Shown: positions 1 through 6,866 of the stretch, one piece after another
Position numbering within the stretch: position 1 is the stretch's first letter
Layout of the letters: each line of letters opens with the position of its first letter
DNA from: JBFXDI01 sp050181295
GTDB taxonomy: Bacteria; Pseudomonadota; Alphaproteobacteria; Rhizobiales; Aestuariivirgaceae
DNA: 9,958 nt
Assembly: GCA_050181295.1 (NCBI GenBank)
Contig: JBFXDI010000142.1
Coordinates: 1-9,958, forward strand
Direction: 5' to 3'
Translations under genes and position numbers: made by a program
Notes under the pieces: model-generated
What the model was told of the DNA's origin: nothing
What the model saw: only the letters and a program-made list of their open reading frames with translations
Databases searched by the model: none

Positions 1-610
1 CCGCGCTCGCGAATCCCCCCGCGAAGACCATCAGCGTCAGCACCAGGAACCCTTGCACCGCGGCGACATAGACAACGCCCCGCCATCCGCCGATCACCGA
101 ATGCAGGAAGAGAAAGAAGGCCACCATCCAGATCACGAGGCTCGATGGAAGCTCGCCGGCGGTCGCCACGGCGACGAGCGCGCCGATTTCGGCGAGGCAG
201 TAGGCAGCAAACGGCACCGAGAACAGGAACAGGACGACGAGCAGATAAATGCGGATGGTGACGCTGCCGAAATACTCACCCATGATCTCGCCCACGGTGC
301 GGAGGCCGGTGATCCGCGAGGCAAGCCACAGGCGCTTCTGAACAAGGGCGCCGCAGAGAGCGGCCAGCACGAGGCCGATCGCGGCGTGGCTCGCCTGCAA
401 GCCGTAGCGCGAGATGAGCAGCACGTGGTCGTGAAGATTGAGCCCCGAGACCACGATGCCGACGCTGGCGAAGATATAGCTCCAGGAGGAGATCCCCAGG
501 CCGGCGTCGAGGAAATTCTGCGGCCGCGTCTCGGCTCGCTCGGCGAGCGCGGAGATATAGATGGCGTAGACGAAGAAAAGCCCCGCCACGGTCATTAGTA
601 GGATCGTCAT
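1..610 (-). CDS. Sodium:solute symporter (SSS family), N-terminal part, runs off the window
   Basis: The frame opens with ATG at 610 and stays open to the left edge, giving 203 visible residues of a protein that is normally about 500 or more. The family imports small solutes with Na+ across the inner membrane. What I see: several hydrophobic segments (about residues 1-20, 40-60, 73-90, 117-140, 155-171 and 184-200) and SSS-like stretches, namely TVGEIMGEYFGS followed by an arginine and a hydrophobic helix ending in LFSVPF, then a GGWRGVVYV segment like the family's GG-R-A-Y-D region. Its ATG overlaps the stop codon of the preceding small membrane protein gene (ATGA, 607-610), so the two are probably translationally coupled. 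That arrangement resembles symporters that work with a small accessory membrane subunit. The substrate cannot be told. The absence of the C-terminal half is due only to the window edge. Confidence 0.8.
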   Translation of the reverse strand, partial: MTILLMTVAGLFFVYAIYISALAERAETRPQNFLDAGLGISSWSYIFASVGIVVSGLNLHDHVLLISRYGLQASHAAIGLVLAALCGALVQKRLWLASRITGLRTVGEIMGEYFGSVTIRIYLLVVLFLFSVPFAAYCLAEIGALVAVATAGELPSSLVIWMVAFFLFLHSVIGGWRGVVYVAAVQGFLVLTLMVFAGGFASA

Positions 611-1077
611 CGCGATCCTCCGTCCCGCGAAGGAGGCTCTGCGGAGCCTTGCGGCCTGAAGTCCCGGATCACGTCGAAGGCGTCGAACACGCGCCTGACG
701 CCGAAATGCGTCACCATGTAGAAGACGACGACGGCGAAAAGGGCGAGAAACCCGAGGCTGAGCGGCAGGAAATTCCTTGCCGCGAATCCTGGCGCAAGGA
801 GCGTCGCAAGCCCGAAGCTGACGAGCGCCGCCGCGTAGATCACGAGGCCGAGAGCCAGCTCACGCGGCGTGAACGTGGTTCGATGCACCACGTTCACGAT
901 CACATGCCCGGCGAAGGCGGCGAGCACGACCACGAAGCCGGCAAGGACAAAGAAGACGCCCCCGGCGCCGAAGCCGTATTCGAACAGGCTCGCCGCGACG
1001 AGGCCGAACGACAGCCAGATCGTCATCACCAGCGCATGGCGATCAATCGCCTGCATTCTCGGCGACGGCTCCGTCAT
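607..1077 (-). CDS. Small four-helix membrane protein, probable partner of the symporter
   Basis: A 156-residue protein with four predicted membrane helices (about residues 17-35, 38-62, 74-96 and 104-124), short polar loops and a charged tail (about 136-156) that is likely cytoplasmic. I recognise no named family. Its position directly before an SSS symporter, with a 4-base ATGA overlap (607-610), recalls the small accessory subunits found beside some symporters (for example DUF4212 or YhdT-type proteins), but I see no clear sequence match to them. The chosen ATG at 1077 is preceded by only a weak Shine-Dalgarno-like GGGGA and lies 28 bases after the stop of the flotillin-like gene, consistent with the same transcript. 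A role as symporter subunit or chaperone is inferred from position alone. Confidence 0.75.
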   Translation of the reverse strand: MTEPSPRMQAIDRHALVMTIWLSFGLVAASLFEYGFGAGGVFFVLAGFVVVLAAFAGHVIVNVVHRTTFTPRELALGLVIYAAALVSFGLATLLAPGFAARNFLPLSLGFLALFAVVVFYMVTHFGVRRVFDAFDVIRDFRPQGSAEPPSRDGGSR

Positions 1078-1105
1078 TCAGCGTCCCCAGGGCGGAAACA
1101 CCACA

Positions 1106-3310
1106 TCAGTCGTCGTCCTTCGCGGGCTTGTCGGGCGCGGGAAAGTTGCGGAACGACATGCCGCCGGCGCTTCCGAGGTTCTCGATCGGCAGGCCAAGGT
1201 CCTTCATCAACCCGTCAACGAAGGCCACCTGCGTGCGATACTTCATGGCCGAGTTCACGACGCGATCGGTCATGTTGCCCCCGCCTCCGCCGCCTCCACC
1301 ACCAACTTCCCCGGCCGCGACCTCGGACGGGCTGTTGAGGCCGGGCAGGCCGTCCACCTGGAGGATCTTGATCGACTCGATGTTCTCCATGGGCTTGACG
1401 GTTTCGCGGATGATGTTCGGCAGGTTGCGCACGAGGTTCTCGTAGATCGCGCTGCGGCGGCTGGCCTCCGACCGCATGTTCTCCGAATCGTTGAGGAGCC
1501 GCTGCCCCTCGGCGTCCTTGGCATAGCGAACCTCCGCCGCGTTGGCGGCCGCGATATCGGCGAGCGCATGCATTTCCGCCGCTTCCCTGTCCGCCTTGGC
1601 GGCCGCGACCACGCGCTGCGCGTCGCGCTCCGTCCGCGACGAGGACTGGATGAGCTCGATCCGCTTCATGCGGCTCGCGACCTCCTCCTCCTTGACGCTC
1701 GTGATCTGCTCCTCGACGGCCGCGTGCGCCTTCCAGGCTTCCGCCGCTTCCGTCTTGGCGTAGGCTTCCTCGATGGACTTGTTGATGACCGCGATCAGCC
1801 GCTCCTTGTCGACGATCTCGACCTCCTTGCGCTGCTCGATCTCGAAGCGGTCCACGTACTTCCGCGCCGCGATGCGCAGCTCCTCCACCTCCCGGTTGGC
1901 GGCGATGGATGCATCCTCGATCGCCCGGAAGGCCTCGGTCTCGGCCATCTTGATCTTCTGGTTCTTGGCAATCTCGAGATGGACGATCTCCTCGTCCTTG
2001 CGCAGCCTTTCGAGATCGATGTTGTAGCGCTTGAGGATGCGCGCCTTCTCCTCCTCCGCATCGGCAAGTTCGTTGCTGATGCGGATTTCCTTGTCTCGCT
2101 CGACCGACAGGATCTCAATCGCCTTGCTCGTCTCTATGCGGCTCGATTCGACCTCCTTCTCCCTTTCGAGCTTCGCGCGGTCGGCCTCCGCCATGGCGGC
2201 GCTCTCGGTGATCGAGATGTTTTGCCGCGAGCGGATCTCGGCCTCCTTGATCTTTCGCTCGTTCTCGATGCGCTCGGCCTCGATCGCCTGGCGATCGAGG
2301 ATGCGCTGCGTCTCGAGCGCCTTGCGGGAGCTGATCTCCACGAGCTCCGTCTGCTTCTGGCGCTCGATCTCGAGCGCCCTGATCTCGTTCGTCGTGTTGA
2401 TCCGCTCGGCCTCGACCAGCCGGTCCCTTGCGATGCGGATACGCTCGGCCTCCTGCTCGGCTCGCACCTTGGCGTTCTGGATGCTGATGGTGGAGTTGGA
2501 GCGCTCCTCCTCGATCTCCGCCTGCTGCGCCGCCTTCCGGATCTCGATGGCACGCGACTGCTCGATGCGCGCATATTCGAGGTCCCGGTCGATCTCAAGC
2601 GCCCGCTGTTCGGTCTCGTAGTCCTTGAGCTTGATGTTGATGCGGGCGTCGTTCTCGATCTGGTTGCGGACCTTGCGCCGCTCCTCGATCTGCTCGGTGA
2701 GCTGGGTCAGGCCCTCGGCGTCGAAAGCATTGGCGGGATTGAAGACGGAAATGTCGCTCTGATTGAGGCTCGTGAGAGAGGCATTCTCGAGCTCGAGACC
2801 GTTCGAGCCGAGCGTGCGGCCGGCGATTTCCGCCGCCTCCCCCATGAACCTGGCCCGATTGGTGTGGATCTCCTCCATCGTCATGGTGGCGGCGACGGCC
2901 GACATGGCGTCGATGAAGCGGCCCTGGACGATCTCCTTCAGCGCTATCGGATCCTGCGTGCGCTCGCCCAAGGTGCGGGCTGCAATGGACACCCCGTCCC
3001 GCGTCGGCACCACACGCACCAGAAACTCCGCGATCACGTCGACGCGCATCTTGTTCCTGGTGATGAGGGACTGCTCGCCGGTTCGCCGGATTTCTACCGG
3101 CACCGCGTTCATGTTCACGCGCGTGATGTTGTGGACGATCGGGATGATGAGCGCGCCGCCTCCCATGACGACCTTCTCGCCTCCGAGGCCGGTCCGCACG
3201 AAGGACTGGTCCTTGGACGAGTGCCTGTAGAGCCAGTGCAGGAGATAGACGCCGATCGCGATGAGGATCGTCAGCAGGATCACGACTGCTATTGCATCTG
3301 CGCCATTCAT
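1106..3310 (-). CDS. Large flotillin/YqiK-like SPFH-domain protein
   Basis: This 734-residue protein should form a membrane-anchored oligomeric scaffold of the flotillin type, which organises membrane microdomains. Seen in order: an N-terminal membrane helix (about 6-28), then an SPFH/band-7 domain (about 35-195) with YqiK-like stretches such as VRTGLGGEKVVMGGGALIIP, SLITRNKMRVDV and NAFDAEGLTQLTEQIEERRK, then a very long charged heptad-rich coiled coil (about 205-605), then a flotillin-type C-terminal region (YENLVRNLPNIIRETVKPME, about 623-642, then IKILQVDGL). A run of nine glycines (670-678) and an acidic end (KDDD) follow. Typical YqiK/flotillin proteins are around 450-570 residues, so the coiled coil is enlarged. 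No NfeD-like partner gene, common beside flotillins, is visible. A strong GGAGG seven bases before the ATG supports the start. It lies 31 bases after the opsin-like gene, and it may scaffold the neighbouring transport proteins (inference). Confidence 0.92.
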   Translation of the reverse strand: MNGADAIAVVILLTILIAIGVYLLHWLYRHSSKDQSFVRTGLGGEKVVMGGGALIIPIVHNITRVNMNAVPVEIRRTGEQSLITRNKMRVDVIAEFLVRVVPTRDGVSIAARTLGERTQDPIALKEIVQGRFIDAMSAVAATMTMEEIHTNRARFMGEAAEIAGRTLGSNGLELENASLTSLNQSDISVFNPANAFDAEGLTQLTEQIEERRKVRNQIENDARINIKLKDYETEQRALEIDRDLEYARIEQSRAIEIRKAAQQAEIEEERSNSTISIQNAKVRAEQEAERIRIARDRLVEAERINTTNEIRALEIERQKQTELVEISSRKALETQRILDRQAIEAERIENERKIKEAEIRSRQNISITESAAMAEADRAKLEREKEVESSRIETSKAIEILSVERDKEIRISNELADAEEEKARILKRYNIDLERLRKDEEIVHLEIAKNQKIKMAETEAFRAIEDASIAANREVEELRIAARKYVDRFEIEQRKEVEIVDKERLIAVINKSIEEAYAKTEAAEAWKAHAAVEEQITSVKEEEVASRMKRIELIQSSSRTERDAQRVVAAAKADREAAEMHALADIAAANAAEVRYAKDAEGQRLLNDSENMRSEASRRSAIYENLVRNLPNIIRETVKPMENIESIKILQVDGLPGLNSPSEVAAGEVGGGGGGGGGNMTDRVVNSAMKYRTQVAFVDGLMKDLGLPIENLGSAGGMSFRNFPAPDKPAKDDD

Positions 3311-3317
3311 TGCGGTT

Positions 3318-3322
3318 CCTCC
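3318..3322 (-). promoter_or_regulatory. Shine-Dalgarno site of the flotillin-like gene
   Basis: GGAGG on the minus strand, seven bases before the ATG at 3310. It lies inside the 31-base gap after the opsin-like gene and fixes the start of the SPFH protein just before its membrane helix. Confidence 0.7.
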
Positions 3323-3341
3323 GCTTTCAGGAAGCCTTGGC

Positions 3342-4031
3342 CTAGAACCGTTCCTTGCCGCCGACGGTAAGGACGATCATGGAGACGGTGATGAGGTTGA
3401 CGAGGTCAGCGAGGGTGTAGAGCACGATGATGCTGCGGGCGTGCCCGACGCCGATGACCGTGTCGACAAAGTGCAGGATGGGATAGATCGCCCAGCCGAT
3501 GGTCAGGATCAGCCGTATCCAGAAATAGCCGAGCCGGATCGGCCGCGACGCCTTGCGGACGGCCTCGCTCATGGCGCCGAAATACATCTCGCCCAGAATA
3601 TAGAGCCAGAAGGCCATCGAGAGCAGGACACCGAGCGTCGGGTTGAAGATGCGCGCATCGCCGAGGTAGCGGGCGAGCACCATGAGGATTGCGGCCGCGG
3701 TGATGCGCCAGAAGACCCCGACCGGGACTGCACCCGCGATGCGCGCGAAGAAGAAGACGGAGGCGACCTGCAGCGGATGCACGATGAACCAACCGACATA
3801 GCGCGGTGCTGCGGTCATCTGCTGGGTCGCAAACCAGATTTTCGACGCATCGAGATAGTGGAAGCCCGAGGCGAGCAGCGCGACGCCCGACAGCGCCACG
3901 GGAACACGCCACCGTTCGGAAACCCAGCTCAACCCGAGGAGCGCCAGCGCCGCGGTCGCGAAGGTCGCGATGGTGGCGACACCGAAAGAGGTGGCCACCA
4001 GGTCGCTCGACTGGAAAAGGGTCCCGAACAT
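3342..4031 (-). CDS. Type 1 (microbial) opsin homologue lacking the retinal-binding lysine
   Basis: A 229-residue seven-helix protein (helices about 12-35, 43-63, 77-98, 106-122, 134-153, 166-187, 198-222), the usual length for proteorhodopsins. Recognisable opsin landmarks: SGVALLASGFHYL in helix B, with His58 where proteorhodopsin has its counterion-complex His75; RYVGWFIVHPLQ in helix C (Arg77, Trp81, Pro86); YLGD and LYILGEMYFG around helices D and E; GWAIYPILHF in helix F (Trp180, Tyr183, Pro184); LYTLADLVNL in helix G, matching proteorhodopsin LADFVNK. Asp209 (bacteriorhodopsin Asp212) is kept, but the Schiff-base lysine position is Leu213 (codon CTC, 3393-3395). The proton acceptor Asp is Gly80 and the donor Glu is Ser91. 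It therefore cannot bind retinal covalently in the known way or pump protons by the usual mechanism. It could bind another ligand, sense, or act as a transporter subunit. The start follows a Shine-Dalgarno overlapping the upstream stop. Confidence 0.9.
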   Translation of the reverse strand: MFGTLFQSSDLVATSFGVATIATFATAALALLGLSWVSERWRVPVALSGVALLASGFHYLDASKIWFATQQMTAAPRYVGWFIVHPLQVASVFFFARIAGAVPVGVFWRITAAAILMVLARYLGDARIFNPTLGVLLSMAFWLYILGEMYFGAMSEAVRKASRPIRLGYFWIRLILTIGWAIYPILHFVDTVIGVGHARSIIVLYTLADLVNLITVSMIVLTVGGKERF

Positions 4032-4034
4032 GCG

Positions 4035-4043
4035 CTTCTCCTA
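4035..4043 (-). promoter_or_regulatory. Shine-Dalgarno overlapping the upstream stop codon
   Basis: TAGGAGAAG on the minus strand: the TAG stop of the second permease (4041-4043) forms the first bases of the ribosome binding site for the opsin-like gene, whose ATG (4031) is three bases further on. This links translation of the permease and the opsin homologue. Confidence 0.7.
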
Positions 4044-5450
4044 TACTTGCGACCTGATATGCGGAGCGCGGCCGTAGAGCGCGACCATCGGCAGGATCAG
4101 GAGACCGAAGATGAACTGCTGCCACTCGTATTTGAGGCCGATGCCGATCAGGAACGAGCTCAGCACCTGGAGCACCAGCACGCCGATGACGGTGAAGCCG
4201 TAGCCGCCATAGCCTCCCATGAGCGATGTGCCGCCGATAACGACCGCTGCGAGCGTGGTGAAGAGGTAGGGATCGCCGACGCCGATAAAGCCGCCGCCGC
4301 TCCAACCGAGCAGCAGCGAGCCGGTCAGCGCCGCGAAGAAGCCGCTGATGATGTAGGCGAGCGTCCAGTACTTGAACTCGGAGATGCCGATCAGCTTGGC
4401 GGAGCGGCGGTTGCCGCCGAGCGCATAGATGTAGCGGCCATAGGCCGAGTAGCGCAGCCCGACGATGACGACGATCGCGATGATGATCCAGAGGAAGATG
4501 GTCGGCGGAACGGGAAGGCCGAAGGTCGAGCCGTTCATTGCCGCAAGGTTCTGAAGCCACGGCGGCACCTGGCCGAAGACGTTGCCGCTGAAGGAGGAGC
4601 CGATGCTGGTGAGGATCTGCACGAGTCCCGCCACCGCAAATCCCATTCCGAGCGTCAGGATCAGCGCCTGCCCCTGGAGACGATAGGACAGCACCCCGTT
4701 GAGGAGGCCGATGCCGCCGCCGATCACCAGCACCATGGCGAAGGCGAGCCAGGGCGGGACGCCGAGCCCGATCAGATAGAGAAGGCCGATGTTCGAGGCG
4801 CCGATCACGAAGGGAATGGAGAGGTCGAGGCCTCCAAGCAGCGCGACAAGCGTTTGCCCGACGCAGGCGATGCCGAGGAAGGCGGCGAAGAGCAGGATGG
4901 CCTTGATGTTCGCCCCCGAGAGGAAGCCCTTGATCGTGAACGAGCTGATGACGATGAGGGCGAGGAGCACGATGAGGCCGATGAAGGCGCTCTGCCCGTG
5001 CGCGAAGACGCGGCTGACCTTGAAAGCGAAGAGCAGGATCGCCTCGAGGAGAAGGAAGGCGATGAGGTTGCCGATGGTGCGGAACGCGGGAACGGTCGCC
5101 GTCATCAGCAGATAGGCGATAAGCAGCAGCGCCATCGACACGATGAGCGCGCGGTTGCCGGTCCAGAGGCCGCGCGGCCCGACCGCGGGCTTCAGCTCCT
5201 CGGATTCCTCTTCGAGGATACGCGCGCGTCGGGATTCGAAGATGACGGCGATGTAGTTGAGGAACCAGAAGAGCACGGCAACCGAGATCACCGTGCAGAG
5301 GATGACGAGCTGTGCGCTCAGGCCCTGCGCGAAGCCCAGCCCGAAGCCGATGCCCGCTATGATGAGCGTGACGGCAAGGTTCAGCCAGATGAGGAAGGAC
5401 GACCTCGGGATGAAGGGTGACAGTCGCTCCCTGTCCAGAAGCTCGCTCAT
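4041..5450 (-). CDS. RbsC-like ABC sugar-type permease with extra N-terminal membrane region
   Basis: A 469-residue inner-membrane protein. Residues from about 155 to 465 look like a permease of the RbsC/XylH (CUT2, BPD_transp_2) type: GQTLVALLGGLDLSIPFVIG (198-217) matches the GQT-GGIDLS helix, GGNRRSAKLIGI (345-356) matches the cytoplasmic loop that meets the ATPase, and GGTSLMGGYGG (406-416) matches the conserved late GG motif. RbsC proteins are about 320 residues; this one has about 150 additional N-terminal residues with roughly four membrane helices (20-40, 46-72, 100-120, 126-145) and a charged loop with an acidic run (about 73-90). Its ATG overlaps the stop of the first permease (ATGA, 5447-5450), so the two are probably made together and may form a heterodimeric channel with the ATPase encoded at the right edge. 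The substrate is unknown; family members import sugars, nucleosides or other small polar compounds. Confidence 0.9.
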   Translation of the reverse strand: MSELLDRERLSPFIPRSSFLIWLNLAVTLIIAGIGFGLGFAQGLSAQLVILCTVISVAVLFWFLNYIAVIFESRRARILEEESEELKPAVGPRGLWTGNRALIVSMALLLIAYLLMTATVPAFRTIGNLIAFLLLEAILLFAFKVSRVFAHGQSAFIGLIVLLALIVISSFTIKGFLSGANIKAILLFAAFLGIACVGQTLVALLGGLDLSIPFVIGASNIGLLYLIGLGVPPWLAFAMVLVIGGGIGLLNGVLSYRLQGQALILTLGMGFAVAGLVQILTSIGSSFSGNVFGQVPPWLQNLAAMNGSTFGLPVPPTIFLWIIIAIVVIVGLRYSAYGRYIYALGGNRRSAKLIGISEFKYWTLAYIISGFFAALTGSLLLGWSGGGFIGVGDPYLFTTLAAVVIGGTSLMGGYGGYGFTVIGVLVLQVLSSFLIGIGLKYEWQQFIFGLLILPMVALYGRAPHIRSQV

Positions 5451-6817
5451 GGCTGCTCACCATGGATCGGAGGTTGCGGCGTCGCGGGCGTGGTGTTGCC
5501 CTCTTCCACCCCCACGAGGAAGAGCAGCAGGATGAGCGCCGAGACGAAGACATAGAGGAAGGTGCCGAGGCGGACCGAGACGGCCTCGGCCACGATCATG
5601 CGGATCGTGAAGGTGATGAGCGCCAGGACGGCCGCTGCACCGAACAGCATCTTCTGCAGCGGACTGAGGACAAGAAGTCCGACCGTCGTCGGGTTCGTAG
5701 TGGGCAGCAGCAGATAGCGGCTGAACAGATCCGACGGTGGCGCGCTCGTCGCCGCGGCGTCCGGCGCGACATAGGTGCCGTAGGTGCTGACCTGCAGCAT
5801 GATGCCGACGACGATCGCGGCGAGCACGATGAAGGCGGCGTAGGGCGAGACGAAATGGACGTAGCGGCTGATCACCGGCACCAGCAGCGTCAGAAGCAGC
5901 GAGAGGACCAGGATCAGCCCGTAGAAGAGCTGCGTCACGAAGGCCTGCACCGCACCGAAGTTGAAGGTCGCGAGCACGTAGCCGATGAGGAAGAGGTTGA
6001 TGGCTCCGAGGAGCGCGCCGGTGACGCCGCCCCGGCCGCCGGCGAGACTGACGCCGCCCAGAACCAGCGCCGTGACGGCGGTGAGCGTCATGGTCGTGCC
6101 CTGGGTCGGATCCCCCGAGGAGATGAGCGCCGTGTAGCAGATGGCGCCGAGTCCGACGAAGAGCCCCGAGATCACATGCGCGCCGAGACGCACGATGTTG
6201 ACGCGGACACCGCTCGTATAGGCCGCCCGCTCGTCATAGCCCATCATGCGAAGGTTCGCGTAGAAGGAGCTGAGCGTGAAGAGCAGCCAGCCGCCGGTCG
6301 CGATCAGGATGATGAGAAGTATGGGCGAGAAGATCGTGTTGCCGAGCCCCCATGAGGCCATCCAGTCGGGCGCCACGCCACCGGGCCGCGGCAAGATGAC
6401 GAGGTTGATGCCCGTCAGCGCCAGGAAGCCGCTGAGGGCCACGATGATCGGCTGCACCCTGACCCAGATGATGATGATGGCGAAGAGGACCTGGTAGGCG
6501 ACACCTATGCCGAGCGCCAGGAGGAAGACGCCGATCGGCGAGGTCACGAGTTCGAGGCCGTTCAGCTTGACAATCGACACGTTGATGAAGGCAAGCAGCG
6601 GGCCGACGGCGAGGTCCACCGTCCCGCGCCCGGCAACGGCCAGGGCCATCAGCGCGTAGGTCGCCATGATGAGGGGCGCCGAGACGATGATGGCACTGCC
6701 GAAGCCCGAGAGGGAAACGAGGCTCGGCCCGCGGATCACCGCGGTGCTGAGCAGCACGGCGATCAGCAGGATCGGCACCAGCAGATAGGTGTTCTGCGAG
6801 CCTCTCTGTTCCGACAT
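5447..6817 (-). CDS. RbsC-like ABC permease with extra C-terminal membrane region
   Basis: A 456-residue inner-membrane protein. Its first 315 residues or so resemble an RbsC-type (CUT2) permease: AGRGTVDLAVGPLLAF (62-77) corresponds to the GGIDLSVG helix, MGYDERAAYTSGVRV (192-206) to the GGN-xx-AA-xx-GI coupling loop, and GGVSLAGGRGG (254-264) to the late GG motif. A C-terminal extension of about 140 residues (315-456) adds about three membrane helices (325-342, 388-407, 417-436) and ends in a proline- and threonine-rich tail; standard family members lack this. It shares the operon with the second permease, with a 4-base overlap, and with the ATPase gene upstream. The start at 6817 has only a distant GAGG (about 16 bases upstream), so the true start might differ slightly, but the N-terminus as called begins just before the first membrane helix. 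Confidence 0.88.
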   Translation of the reverse strand: MSEQRGSQNTYLLVPILLIAVLLSTAVIRGPSLVSLSGFGSAIIVSAPLIMATYALMALAVAGRGTVDLAVGPLLAFINVSIVKLNGLELVTSPIGVFLLALGIGVAYQVLFAIIIIWVRVQPIIVALSGFLALTGINLVILPRPGGVAPDWMASWGLGNTIFSPILLIILIATGGWLLFTLSSFYANLRMMGYDERAAYTSGVRVNIVRLGAHVISGLFVGLGAICYTALISSGDPTQGTTMTLTAVTALVLGGVSLAGGRGGVTGALLGAINLFLIGYVLATFNFGAVQAFVTQLFYGLILVLSLLLTLLVPVISRYVHFVSPYAAFIVLAAIVVGIMLQVSTYGTYVAPDAAATSAPPSDLFSRYLLLPTTNPTTVGLLVLSPLQKMLFGAAAVLALITFTIRMIVAEAVSVRLGTFLYVFVSALILLLFLVGVEEGNTTPATPQPPIHGEQP

Positions 6818-6866
6818 CTCGTTGCTCTCGGCGCCTCCCCCGCGCTGGGATGGGATCCCTAGCCGC

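Noticed and set aside
1277..1303. A simple repeat of GCC/TCC/ACC-type triplets on the plus strand.
   Set aside because: It is explained by the nine-glycine run in the flotillin-like protein; it is noted there rather than as a separate repeat element.
869..3370. An 833-codon open frame on the plus strand.
   Set aside because: It lies opposite the flotillin-like gene, and its product has no recognisable family. The charged, GC-rich coiled-coil codons of the real gene leave the opposite strand free of stops.
3342..4031. Calling this gene a functional light-driven proton pump.
   Set aside because: The Schiff-base lysine and both key carboxylates for proton transfer are missing, so the usual photochemistry is not possible.
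3406..5553. A 715-codon minus-strand frame crossing the second permease and the opsin-like gene.
   Set aside because: It is a shifted-frame, arginine-rich shadow of two well-supported genes.
3261..6355. Long plus-strand open frames (719 and 312 codons) opposite the permeases.
   Set aside because: They are strongly biased to Asp, Glu, Arg and Gly, as expected from reading hydrophobic membrane codons backwards, and show no domain.
6818..6866. A possible terminator or operator in the 49-base gap between hydrolase and first permease (GGGATCCC palindrome).
   Set aside because: The palindrome is short, without a T-run or a long stem, and can be chance in GC-rich DNA.
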